From Pseudoalteromonas carrageenovora IAM 12662 (GTDB taxonomy: Bacteria; Pseudomonadota; Gammaproteobacteria; Enterobacterales; Alteromonadaceae): a DNA stretch of 64,000 nt. The notes beneath the pieces are model-generated. The model did not search any database. It was not told the DNA's origin and saw only the letters and a list, made by a program, of their open reading frames with translations. Each line of letters starts with the position of its first letter. Position 1 is the stretch's first letter. The position numbers and the translations under genes were made by a program. The stretch spans positions 990,197-1,054,196 of the forward strand of contig NZ_LT965928.1 in the NCBI RefSeq assembly GCF_900239935.1, written 5' to 3'. Shown here in pieces: positions 44,434 through 53,184 of the stretch.

Positions 44434-46374
44434 CTAGCTACAGAGCTTATTTTGCTCATTTAAATATGAGTTTACAAATGCTTGCTCCATAGGCTTTGAA
44501 AAGTAGTAACCTTGTAAGTGAGATACGCCAATATCCGTAAGCGTATTGGATTGCTCTATTGTTTCTACGCCTTCTGCAACCACCATAAAATCGAGCGAAG
44601 AGGCCATCTGAACTATCGCATGAATAATGCTCAAACCACGTTTATCCATATTCTGAATAAAGCTTCTATCTATTTTTACTATATCTACACCTATATCTAA
44701 CATGCTAGAAAGCGATGAATACCCAGTGCCAAAATCATCAATTGAGATACAAAAACCTTGCTTTTGTAGTGCTTTTACAGCGGTTAAAAACGTGAGTTTG
44801 TCTTCTGCAAATACAGATTCAGTAATTTCAATATGTAAATTTTTAGGCTCTACGTCATAAATGTTTACTATATTAACAACTTTAGTCACAAATTCAGGGT
44901 CTTGGAGTTGAATGACTGATACATTGACACTCACTGCAATGTGAGGTTCTAAGTGGTTAAACTTTTGAGCCTGGACACATGCTTGCTCTATTACCCAAAG
45001 CCCTAGTTCGGTAATTAAACCGTATTGTTCCGCAATTGCTATAAACTCGTCGGGAAAAATATTTTCTCCATCAAGTTGCCAGCGTAATAGTGACTCAAAT
45101 GACGTAACTTTATTTGTTCTACTATCAACAATGGGTTGGAAAACGAGCCTTAAACTATTTTCTTTTATTGCACTCGCTAATCGGTAACTTAATAGGTTTT
45201 CTCGCTCTTGTTTGAGTTTAAGGGAGTCGTTATATATATTGACGCTACCTTTTGCTATGCGTTTTTGATGGTACATAGAAATATCAGCAGAACGAATTAA
45301 AGTATTGAGGCTATCGCCATGTTCAGGGTACTTAGCTATACCAATTGTTGCAGATACCCACTTTTGGTATTTGTATTTTTCATGTTCGGCACCAATGCTT
45401 TGAAGTACATTATTAGCAAATTCGACTAACTGTGGTGTATCTTGGTATTGAGTCAAAATTAAAAATTCATCTCCACCCCATCTGCATTTGTAGAGTTGCT
45501 GATCGCATACGTTACTAATTCTACGAGCGACTTCTTTTAAAACTTTATCACCTACTTTATGTCCTAAAGTATCATTTATTTGCTTAAACCCGTCTAAGTC
45601 TACAAATAATAAAGCAAATGGCTCGTCTGGGTTTTCGCATAAGCGCTTATTTGCATTTTTTAAAAATGCGGTTCTGTTTAAAAGATTTGTAAGTGGATCT
45701 GTGTTTGATAAACGATAGATTTCCTCTGTTCTTCGTTCTACTTTATCCTCCATTTCATCGAGTAATTCTCTATTTTGATTTTTTAACTTTATTGCGCTTT
45801 GTGTAAATGTGGCGGACTTATAAGATGAAGCTATCATGATAGCGGTAAAGGTTAATCCCAAAATACCTAAAACATAATTATAGTTATCATCAGACAGCGT
45901 TAATAAAAAAGAGTAGGGCGCTAATAAAATAAAGCTATAAAGCACGGCTGTAATTCTACTTCCAGATAACAAGTTGGCAGAGCCGCCAGCAAAAGCAGAT
46001 AAAATAGCAATGGTAGTTGTTATTTCTATGGTGGATGAGCTGCTATGAAACCAAAGTGCGTAACCGCACCATGAAATAGAAGTTAAAATACATCCAATTG
46101 AAAAACGCTTTAGGTAGTTATTTGCATAAAATAATGGGTTGCTTTTTTTATCCTTTAAGAACCAAATGACATCTATAGCGCGTGCGGCTAATATGGAAAT
46201 CATAATAGTTAGCCACACCCCTTTTTCATGAGATGTTTGTTGGTTGCTCAAATCAAACGCAAATACCAGTATAAAGCTTACAACAGTGGAAATAGCAATG
46301 CCTGAAATAGCATTAGAGTACAAAATTTTAACTGCTTCTCTACGTTCTTCACTATTTAAATTTCTATATGGCAC
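44434..46374 (-). CDS. Membrane GGDEF-EAL protein for cyclic-di-GMP turnover
   Basis: I start at GTG 46374 with AAGG eight bases upstream (MPYRNLNSEERREAV, 646 residues); the 20 residues before it have no good ribosome site. Six or so membrane segments fill residues about 20-190, a coiled linker follows, then GGDEF (RWGGDEFLIL) near 340 with no RxxD inhibitory site, then an EAL domain. The EAL motif reads ESL, but the Glu, the DDFGTGYSS pair, the Lys of VKIDRSF and QGYYF are kept. It may make, break or do both. It sits alone. Confidence 0.93.
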   Translation of the reverse strand: MPYRNLNSEERREAVKILYSNAISGIAISTVVSFILVFAFDLSNQQTSHEKGVWLTIMISILAARAIDVIWFLKDKKSNPLFYANNYLKRFSIGCILTSISWCGYALWFHSSSSTIEITTTIAILSAFAGGSANLLSGSRITAVLYSFILLAPYSFLLTLSDDNYNYVLGILGLTFTAIMIASSYKSATFTQSAIKLKNQNRELLDEMEDKVERRTEEIYRLSNTDPLTNLLNRTAFLKNANKRLCENPDEPFALLFVDLDGFKQINDTLGHKVGDKVLKEVARRISNVCDQQLYKCRWGGDEFLILTQYQDTPQLVEFANNVLQSIGAEHEKYKYQKWVSATIGIAKYPEHGDSLNTLIRSADISMYHQKRIAKGSVNIYNDSLKLKQERENLLSYRLASAIKENSLRLVFQPIVDSRTNKVTSFESLLRWQLDGENIFPDEFIAIAEQYGLITELGLWVIEQACVQAQKFNHLEPHIAVSVNVSVIQLQDPEFVTKVVNIVNIYDVEPKNLHIEITESVFAEDKLTFLTAVKALQKQGFCISIDDFGTGYSSLSSMLDIGVDIVKIDRSFIQNMDKRGLSIIHAIVQMASSLDFMVVAEGVETIEQSNTLTDIGVSHLQGYYFSKPMEQAFVNSYLNEQNKLCS

Positions 46375-46545
46375 TAAGTAAAACCTTATGCAAAAGCTAC
46401 GTTTATTAATATTGTAGCTTTGAAGAAAATACACCTTATTTTAGTGATAAAAATGTATTAAACACTTTTATTCGCAAGGTGCTAATTATTGGTATAAAAA
46501 TAAATATAGTTTATGAGCTTAAAAGAAAAAAGTGTCGTTAATAAA

Positions 46546-46577
46546 AAAGGCCCATAATAATTACTATGGGCCTTTAA
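46546..46577. terminator. Terminator of yghU
   Basis: AAAGGCCCATA pairs with TATGGGCCTTT, with A/T runs on both sides; it lies 25 bases past the yghU stop. Confidence 0.9.
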
Positions 46578-46601
46578 AAAATTGACTATACGATTTAGTT
46601 T

Positions 46602-47441
46602 TTAAAAGTCGCTATCGTTATGGCGCTCTGCCATTTGTTCTTCTTCAGGCCCCCAAACACGGTTTACACGGCGTCCGCGCTTAACAGCAGGACGCTGCGA
46701 TACTTGCTTAGCCCAGCGCATAACGTGCGTATACGAAGCTACATCTAAAAATTCGGCTGCATCGTAAAGATCCCCTAGTACTAGTGAGCCATACCATGGC
46801 CAAATTGCAATATCGGCAATTGAGTATTCCTCGCCTGCCATGTATTCGTTTTCGCTTAAATGGCGGTTTAGTACATCAAGTTGGCGTTTAACTTCCATAG
46901 TAAAACGGTCTATAGGGTATTGTATTTTATTCGGAGCATAACTATAAAAGTGGCCAAATCCGCCACCTAAATAGGGGGCAGATCCCATTTGCCAAAATAG
47001 CCAGTTACGACACTGCGTTTTAGCTTGTAAATCTTGTGGAATAAGTACATCAAATTTTTCAGCTAGGTATTGAAGTATTGAACCTGATTCAAAAATACGG
47101 GTAGGGGGCGTTGTTGAATGATCCATTAATGCTGGAATTTTTGAATTAGGGTTAATATCAACGAAGTCAGAACCAAACTGATCGCCTTCACTAATATTTA
47201 TTAAGTAGGCGTCGTAATCAGCATCGGTGCAGCCAAGCTGTAAAAGCTCTTCAAACATGATTGTTGCTTTTTGACCATTCGGTGTTGCTAATGAGTAAAG
47301 CTGAAATGCATGCTCACCAATTGGTAGGCTTTTGTCATGAGTTGCGCCTGCAATAGGGCGGTTAATATTTGCAAATTTACCGCCACTTTCACTTTCCCAC
47401 GTCCAAACTTTTGCTGGCGTGTATTCGTTATCGTTGCTCAT
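46602..47441 (-). CDS. yghU: Glutathione-dependent disulfide-bond oxidoreductase YghU
   Basis: The 279-residue product follows the YghU/nu-class glutathione transferase closely: KVWTWESESGGKFANINRPIAGATH at the start, LPIGEHAFQLYSLATPNGQK, NPNSKIPALMDH, and EEYSIADIAIWPWYG in the helical domain. YghU binds two glutathiones and reduces disulfides and organic hydroperoxides in the cytoplasm. Full length. It has its own terminator. Confidence 0.96.
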   Translation of the reverse strand: MSNDNEYTPAKVWTWESESGGKFANINRPIAGATHDKSLPIGEHAFQLYSLATPNGQKATIMFEELLQLGCTDADYDAYLINISEGDQFGSDFVDINPNSKIPALMDHSTTPPTRIFESGSILQYLAEKFDVLIPQDLQAKTQCRNWLFWQMGSAPYLGGGFGHFYSYAPNKIQYPIDRFTMEVKRQLDVLNRHLSENEYMAGEEYSIADIAIWPWYGSLVLGDLYDAAEFLDVASYTHVMRWAKQVSQRPAVKRGRRVNRVWGPEEEQMAERHNDSDF

Positions 47442-47514
47442 ATAAACCTCAATTGTTGAAAAATATTGACTGATAAATAATAAATAAGGGCAAAAGAGAG
47501 TAATTAAAGGGTGA

Positions 47515-48096
47515 CTAAACGCCCTTTAACCGATCTGATTTTGCTAACTTATAACCTAAAAAGAACCCGCTTAATGCACCAAATAAGTGGCTTTCAAACG
47601 AGACATGAAAGCGCTGTGGTAATACGCCCCAAATAAATCCGCTGTAAAGCACAGCAACTGCTATTGCAATTATAATAGATTTGAATGAGCGCCTAACTAC
47701 GCCGTAGCAAAGTATAAAGCCCCATAAACCATATATAACGCCGCTTAAACCAACATGAAAGCTACTACGGCCAAAAGCCCAAACTAAAAGGCCACCAACT
47801 AGTGCGGTAAATATAAACACGTTATAAAAGCGTTTTACGCTGTATTGGCAAATTAGCAAACTTAATACAATAAAGGGGATCATGTTACTTGCAAAGTGCC
47901 ACCAACTGCCGTGTAAAAATGGGGCGCATAAAATACCAATTAAGCCTTGAACGCTTCGGGGATAGATACCTAAACCATTTAATGTAATACCCGGTAAACT
48001 ATTAATTACCTGTAATATTAAGCAAATAAATACAATACTGAATATTGCAAAGCGTGTACTACTAATAAGTGAATACGATGAAGGCTTAGCGGCCAT
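47515..48096 (-). CDS. Rhomboid family intramembrane serine protease
   Basis: The 193-residue protein has six membrane segments and the rhomboid marks: HGSWWHFASN (His67 and Asn71), the nucleophile Ser118 in GLSGVIYG, and His170 in SHLFGALSGFFLGY as the catalytic dyad partner. Rhomboids cut membrane proteins in the bilayer. It is a single gene between yghU and the DJ-1/PfpI gene, same strand. Small and compact, without extra domains. Confidence 0.93.
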   Translation of the reverse strand: MAAKPSSYSLISSTRFAIFSIVFICLILQVINSLPGITLNGLGIYPRSVQGLIGILCAPFLHGSWWHFASNMIPFIVLSLLICQYSVKRFYNVFIFTALVGGLLVWAFGRSSFHVGLSGVIYGLWGFILCYGVVRRSFKSIIIAIAVAVLYSGFIWGVLPQRFHVSFESHLFGALSGFFLGYKLAKSDRLKGV

Positions 48097-48183
48097 TTAA
48101 ACGTCCTAGTGGAATTATTTTGTACCAGTATAGGAGTTAGGTTTAGCTATTAAAAGCGATTTAATGCCAGTGCTATAAAAGTA

Positions 48184-48210
48184 TAAGAGCGGTACTGATT
48201 TCCGCTCTTT
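48184..48210 (-). terminator. Hairpin after the DJ-1/PfpI gene
   Basis: AAGAGCGG pairs with CCGCTCTT around nine bases; T run is short on the minus strand. Confidence 0.55.
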
Positions 48211-48219
48211 AAAGTTTAA

Positions 48220-48903
48220 TTAACTAAGTTTAGCTAATAATTTTTTAGCGGCTTGTTCAGAGCTTGCTGGATTTTGACCTGTGATCACTAAGCCATCTTC
48301 AAGCGCTAATACACCCCAGTCGTCAGTTTTTTGATAATCGCCACCTTTTTTGATTAGCTCGTCTTCCACTAAAAATGGCACGATATCGGTAAGCTGCACT
48401 GCGGCTTCTTCTGAATTAGTAAAGCCTGTTACTTTTTTACCTGCAACTAAGGCATTGCCGTCTGCATCTTTAACATTTAAAAAAGCTGCACTAGCGTGAC
48501 ACACCGCTGCCACTGGTTTTTGTGATTTTACAAAGTCTTCGATAAGTGAAATTGAATCTGTGTTATCTACTAAATCCCAAAGCGGGCCGTGGCCGCCTGG
48601 GTAAAATACCGCGTCAAAGTCGCTCGCATTTACTTCACTTAGCACTTTAGTATTTGCCATTAGAGTTTGTGCCGCGCTGTCTGCATCGTAGCGCTTAGTT
48701 GCATCTGTTTCAAAATCAGCAAGTGTGCTTGTAGGGTCAATAGGTGGCTGACCGCCCGCAGGTGAAGCAAGTGTTACGTCTACGCCTGCATCTACAAATG
48801 CGTAGTAAGGGGCTGCAAATTCTTCTACCCAAAAACCTGTTTTTTCACCGGTGTTACCAAGCTCCGAATGTGACGTAAGTACCATAAGTATTTTTTTAGC
48901 CAT
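48220..48903 (-). CDS. DJ-1/PfpI type glutamine amidotransferase-like protein
   Basis: The 227-residue protein has the nucleophile elbow VCHASAAF with Cys135-His136, and the YPGGHGPLWDL loop. It matches the DJ-1/PfpI group related to HchA and ES1 (glyoxalase III or chaperone/deglycase roles reported for relatives). It would act on reactive carbonyls in the cytoplasm. The gene is divergent from a LysR regulator, a common layout in which the regulator controls its neighbour. Confidence 0.92.
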   Translation of the reverse strand: MAKKILMVLTSHSELGNTGEKTGFWVEEFAAPYYAFVDAGVDVTLASPAGGQPPIDPTSTLADFETDATKRYDADSAAQTLMANTKVLSEVNASDFDAVFYPGGHGPLWDLVDNTDSISLIEDFVKSQKPVAAVCHASAAFLNVKDADGNALVAGKKVTGFTNSEEAAVQLTDIVPFLVEDELIKKGGDYQKTDDWGVLALEDGLVITGQNPASSEQAAKKLLAKLS

Positions 48904-49072
48904 GACAATATTCCTTCGATTATTGAGTAAATTAATTAGGTTTGGTTTTCACCAAAGCGTTGTAAATACTATATGCACTTAAAAGACTTTAAACAACGAT
49001 GATAAATTCAACTTTATTGGTTTAATTATTGATACAATAATGGTATTGAATAGGCAAAAGCAGGGTTTTGTT

Positions 49073-49996
49073 ATGAAAGTGTCGTTTGAGCAACTTAAAA
49101 GTATGGTGGTGTTTGCACAAATAGTAGAGCAGGGTAGCTTAACAGCCGCAGCTAAACAGTTAGGCTTAACACGTGCTGTGGCAAGTTATCATTTAAAAAA
49201 ACTCGAAACACAGTTAGAAGTAACATTGCTTAACCGCTCAACCCGCACAATGGCGCTAACCGAAGCCGGCATCGCTTATTACGAGCGCTGTAGAGTGATC
49301 ACAGAGCAAGCCAATGCGGCTAATCAGCAAATAGAAAATATTAAAAGTGAACCGCAGGGCTTATTAAAAATTAGCTGCCCGGTTAATGTTGGTATGCAAT
49401 TAATAGTGCCCGCGATTAATACGTTTAAACGCCAATACCCTAAAATTGACATAGACTTACAGCTAAGCGATGACGTGGTCGATATTATTAAAAATGGCTT
49501 TGATTTTGCCATACGTGGTGTTGCGTTAAGTGACTCTAACTTACAAGCGACTAAATTAACCACAATGAGCACTTGCATATGTGGCTCCCCAGATTATTTT
49601 GAATATTTTGGTAAGCCTAATACCCCACAGGCGTTAGTTGCTCATAAATGGGTGGTTTATCAATTGGGCAGTAAAACATTAACCCTTCAAAAAGAGGGCA
49701 AAAAACACGAGATTACAATGCAAGGCGGCTTAAGCACTAACAATGCGGCGGCTCGTACTGCATTTGTAGAGGCAGGGCACGGGCTTGGCCGTATTCCGCT
49801 TTATGACGCGTGGCCTAAAGTACAAGCTGGGCTGCTAGAAATAATACTTGATGACTATAAAAGTAAAGATATAGAGCTTTATGGTGTGTTTCCGCCAGGG
49901 GCAGCAGGCTCTAAAAAACTTAGGCTGTTTATTGATTACTTAAAAGCGTATTTTGTAAAACAGCACACCGCGTTGGGCATGCTGAAAAGCGTTTAA
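49073..49996 (+). CDS. LysR family transcriptional regulator
   Basis: I start at ATG 49073 (AGGG upstream); 11 residues before it are unsupported. The 307-residue product has the LysR helix-turn-helix (VFAQIVEQGSLTAAAKQLGLTRAVASYHLKKLETQL) and a substrate-binding domain (GLLKISCPVNVGMQLI, GFDFAIRGVALSDSNL, GLGRIPLYDAWPKV). It probably regulates the divergent DJ-1/PfpI gene. Effector unknown. It is convergent with the dienelactone hydrolase gene. Confidence 0.93.
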   Translation: MKVSFEQLKSMVVFAQIVEQGSLTAAAKQLGLTRAVASYHLKKLETQLEVTLLNRSTRTMALTEAGIAYYERCRVITEQANAANQQIENIKSEPQGLLKISCPVNVGMQLIVPAINTFKRQYPKIDIDLQLSDDVVDIIKNGFDFAIRGVALSDSNLQATKLTTMSTCICGSPDYFEYFGKPNTPQALVAHKWVVYQLGSKTLTLQKEGKKHEITMQGGLSTNNAAARTAFVEAGHGLGRIPLYDAWPKVQAGLLEIILDDYKSKDIELYGVFPPGAAGSKKLRLFIDYLKAYFVKQHTALGMLKSV

Positions 49997-50007
49997 AAAG
50001 CTTTGTG

Positions 50008-50742
50008 TTAAAGCGTGCGGCTAAATAACGCAACAGCTTGCTGATACATAGTGATTGCAAGTGCTGCATCGTAGCGCTCGCCCTCATCACGCATAAACGC
50101 ATGCTGCGCGTTTACTTCTTGCCATTGGTAGTTAATATCCGTAGCTACACATTGTTGATAAATTTTGCTACGGCCTTCCTTGGGTACATGTGGGTCTTGT
50201 TTACCCCAAATAAAGTGTATTTCGCCTTGAATATCGGCCATGCGTTCAAATGAGTTATTTCCCGCTTGAGCAGGCAAGGTATCACTATGAATATCGGTTG
50301 CGTATAAGCAAAATGCGGCTTTTATATGTGGGTTTAACGCGGCTCTGTAAGCTAAATGCCCACCAATACATACACCCATAGCCCCAAGCGTACCTGTACA
50401 GTAATCTTGCTGTTTTACAAAGTCGATAAGCGCTTGTGTGTCGCTATCGTGGTGTTCAAGTGGCTTTTCCCACTTATCGGCATTGCCTTTATCTTTACCT
50501 GCATCGTCGTACGCAAGTACAGTGCCGATAGGGTTTAGCTCATGAAATACCTCAGGAACTAACACCACAAAACCATGGCTTGCTAAAATAGCGGCGCTGC
50601 GAGCAATTGGTGCTGTTTGCTGAAAAATTTCTGAGTAAAAAATAATAGCGGGGTATTGGCCCTGTGCTTGCGGGCGGTAAACGGTGGTTCGCATTAAACC
50701 AGTGGGTGTGTTTAGGTCGGTATTATGGTGTTGGACTATCAT
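50008..50742 (-). CDS. Dienelactone hydrolase family protein
   Basis: The 244-residue alpha/beta hydrolase carries the Cys/Asp/His triad of the family: Cys125 in GVCIGGHLA, Asp183 in WGKQDPHVP and His214 in AQHAFMRDEG. Relatives hydrolyse dienelactones in aromatic degradation or act as general carboxylesterases. The CIGG rather than SxGG nucleophile fits dienelactone hydrolases. Cytoplasmic. No aromatic catabolism genes are nearby, so substrate is open. Confidence 0.92.
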   Translation of the reverse strand: MIVQHHNTDLNTPTGLMRTTVYRPQAQGQYPAIIFYSEIFQQTAPIARSAAILASHGFVVLVPEVFHELNPIGTVLAYDDAGKDKGNADKWEKPLEHHDSDTQALIDFVKQQDYCTGTLGAMGVCIGGHLAYRAALNPHIKAAFCLYATDIHSDTLPAQAGNNSFERMADIQGEIHFIWGKQDPHVPKEGRSKIYQQCVATDINYQWQEVNAQHAFMRDEGERYDAALAITMYQQAVALFSRTL

Positions 50743-50818
50743 AAAGCGCTCAGTTAAATAATTAATAAGGTTATGGTAACTGAGCGCAAAAAAATAAACG
50801 ACTACTGATACTGGTTTT

Positions 50819-52150
50819 TTAAATGCTTGCTGGCATTTTATTACAACTAGCGTAATAACTTACCGTTGCTGGCCAATCAGAAAATATAGCCATAACGCCG
50901 ACATCTTGTGCCAGTACATCAACAACTGTCATCATATCGCCATCGTTATCTATTACATCCGCTATTGATTGATAGTAATAACCACCGCCTTCGTTAAGTG
51001 GTCCTGAGCGCTCAAGGCTCCATGCTATAAGTTCAAGGCCTGCGGCTTTTGCATTAATAGCATATTGAGAAGGCACAATATCATTATTGTTATTGATACT
51101 TAACATCATCCAAATAGGGGGCGCTAAAATTTTAACGCCATCGGTAACCAGTTCTTCCATACTTGGCTGCCACGTATCTGGGTTACTTGGATCAAATCCC
51201 GCTTCGCTGTCGCGCCCATCTAAATAAACACTTTGATTAGCAAAGTCGGGGTTGTTATTTATCCAGTATTTAACATCATCAAGATTAAATGATTGCGGAT
51301 AAACACGATTACTCGGTACATCTAATTGGGTGTATTCATCAAGCATTTTTTGAGCATATTGCTGCTGCGTCATGCCATCAAAAGGCATACTTACTTGCGG
51401 CGATTTAAGCTCCGGGGTCATTTTTACATCAAGCGCTTTAAACAATTCAATACTTTGCTTATGAGTCATTAAAGTACCGCTTGTGGCGTATAAATCTGTG
51501 CGCCAGCTGGGCGTGCCTTGCATGTATTCATCGACTGAAGTGGCTTGTGGATTAGCCCCATCCATTTTGCCTTCAAGCGTTAAAAACTCCGCTAAACTTA
51601 TATCACTGGTACAACATTTAGCTGAAGCCGGCGTGCCACTTGCTGAGTCTGCGGGTGTAAAAGGGGCGCTACATTTAGCAGCAAGTTCAGGAATGGCTAA
51701 AATATTAGTAGTGGTGTGTAAATCACATTGTGAATGGCGACACACTAGCTCTTTGTCGCTTGTAAATGTAACATCGCACTCAATAACACCCGCGCCCATT
51801 CGCGCGGCGGCAGTATAAGATTCTTTAGTGTGCTCTGGGTATTGCATAGGGGCGCCGCGATGCCCAATAGAAAAGTCGGTTTTATAAAAGGGGCCGTCTT
51901 TACACGATTCTAATTTAGTTTTTAAATCGCTCTGTGCCATATCATTAATAAGGTAATCGGCGCGAGTCCCTAATTGAATGTCTGGCGTATCGCCTTTTGC
52001 CACTTCAACAATAACAGGGGTAGGCACTTCGACAACTTCGACGATAGTGTTGGTAAAAACAACGTCTTTTTCGACTACTTTTACATCGTCGTCGCAACCG
52101 CTTAGAAGCGTAAGTGCTAAAGAGCTCATTATTAGGGTGAGATGTTTCAT
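50819..52150 (-). CDS. Glycerophosphodiester phosphodiesterase lipoprotein
   Basis: The 443-residue lipoprotein (LLSGC, Cys19) has the GDPD signature: His97-Arg98 in [15 protein letters not shown], Glu124/Asp126 in VIECDVTF, His139 in CRHSQC. A cysteine-containing insert ([20 protein letters not shown]) follows. It would hydrolyse glycerophosphodiesters to glycerol-3-phosphate and an alcohol in the periplasm, for lipid-headgroup scavenging. Confidence 0.94.
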   Translation of the reverse strand: MKHLTLIMSSLALTLLSGCDDDVKVVEKDVVFTNTIVEVVEVPTPVIVEVAKGDTPDIQLGTRADYLINDMAQSDLKTKLESCKDGPFYKTDFSIGHRGAPMQYPEHTKESYTAAARMGAGVIECDVTFTSDKELVCRHSQCDLHTTTNILAIPELAAKCSAPFTPADSASGTPASAKCCTSDISLAEFLTLEGKMDGANPQATSVDEYMQGTPSWRTDLYATSGTLMTHKQSIELFKALDVKMTPELKSPQVSMPFDGMTQQQYAQKMLDEYTQLDVPSNRVYPQSFNLDDVKYWINNNPDFANQSVYLDGRDSEAGFDPSNPDTWQPSMEELVTDGVKILAPPIWMMLSINNNNDIVPSQYAINAKAAGLELIAWSLERSGPLNEGGGYYYQSIADVIDNDGDMMTVVDVLAQDVGVMAIFSDWPATVSYYASCNKMPASI

Positions 52151-52205
52151 GTTTGTTCCTTAACGTTATTTTCCTCAACCCTAACCAGATTTAATGACAA
52201 ATTAG

Positions 52206-53078
52206 CTACATTGATGTGACGTTCTGTTTATTTGTACCTATTTGATTAATTATTAGTGCTGCCAACATAATAGCCCCACCAATAGATAACCTTATAATGT
52301 CTGCATCTTTATTCCAAATGAGTACGTTAACTATAATTCCGGCTGGGATCAGCAAGTTATTCATTACCGCTAATGCACCAACGTTTACTTTGGTTGCCCC
52401 TTTATTCCATAAAAAGTAACCAAGGCCCGATGCAATAACGCCTAAGTAAATAAGTATGCCCCATTGAGTAGAAGTGCTTGGTAATTTGTTGGAATTACCA
52501 AATAACGCATAACATATTGTAGCCACAATAAGTGCGCCTATAAAAAACCAGCCAAACACGGTTTTATCATCAAGTTTATTATTTGCCATTAAACGCTTGT
52601 AAGTAACTTGCCCGGTCGCAAAGCTAAGGTTAGCGCCTTGAACGAGTAACAACCCCATAATGAAGTTACTATTTAGGTTTTCCCAGCGAATAGCCACAGC
52701 ACCTAGCACGGCTATTAAGGCGACTATAAAAAAGCGGGGGTTAAAGTGTTTGTTTAAGCCATCGTTTAAAAGTGTAATGTAAAGTGGCGTCATTACTGTA
52801 AATAGCAGTACTTCTGGCACGGTTAAATATAAAAACGAATGGTAGTAAAAGCTGTACATTACGCCTAGCTGCACCGCGCCTATTAGCATAAGTTTAAGTG
52901 CAACGGGTTTTGGGGTATTTTTGAGTTTTAAAAAAGGTAAAAAAATCAGTGTTGCCAACGCTATACGTATTAAAACGCTAAACCATGCGTCAACTTGGCC
53001 TGCTAAATACACACCAATTAAACTAAACGAAAACGCCCAAAGCAAAGTGACTGCAAATAAGTACTGCATAACCATCAT
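52206..53078 (-). CDS. EamA/DMT family transporter
   Basis: The 290-residue protein has ten hydrophobic segments in two EamA halves (residues about 1-140 and 145-285; VPEVLLFTVMTPLYITLLND, VNVGALAVMNNLLIPAGIIVN). These inner-membrane carriers export amino acids, metabolites or amines. The first Met is followed closely by another (MMVM), so the exact start may be up to three residues later. Confidence 0.9.
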   Translation of the reverse strand: MMVMQYLFAVTLLWAFSFSLIGVYLAGQVDAWFSVLIRIALATLIFLPFLKLKNTPKPVALKLMLIGAVQLGVMYSFYYHSFLYLTVPEVLLFTVMTPLYITLLNDGLNKHFNPRFFIVALIAVLGAVAIRWENLNSNFIMGLLLVQGANLSFATGQVTYKRLMANNKLDDKTVFGWFFIGALIVATICYALFGNSNKLPSTSTQWGILIYLGVIASGLGYFLWNKGATKVNVGALAVMNNLLIPAGIIVNVLIWNKDADIIRLSIGGAIMLAALIINQIGTNKQNVTSM

Positions 53079-53130
53079 CTGTTAAAAAATATTGAGTTAA
53101 GTTTATCTGTTATGCAGAGGGGTATAAACA

Positions 53131-53157
53131 ATAAAAGCCCGCAAGCGGGCTTTTATA
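53131..53157 (-). terminator. Terminator of the M3 peptidase gene
   Basis: AAAAGCCCGC pairs with GCGGGCTTTT around AA; it is 28 bases beyond the peptidase stop. Confidence 0.9.
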
Positions 53158-53184
53158 AAAAGTGAGCTTAATAAACTAAGTTAT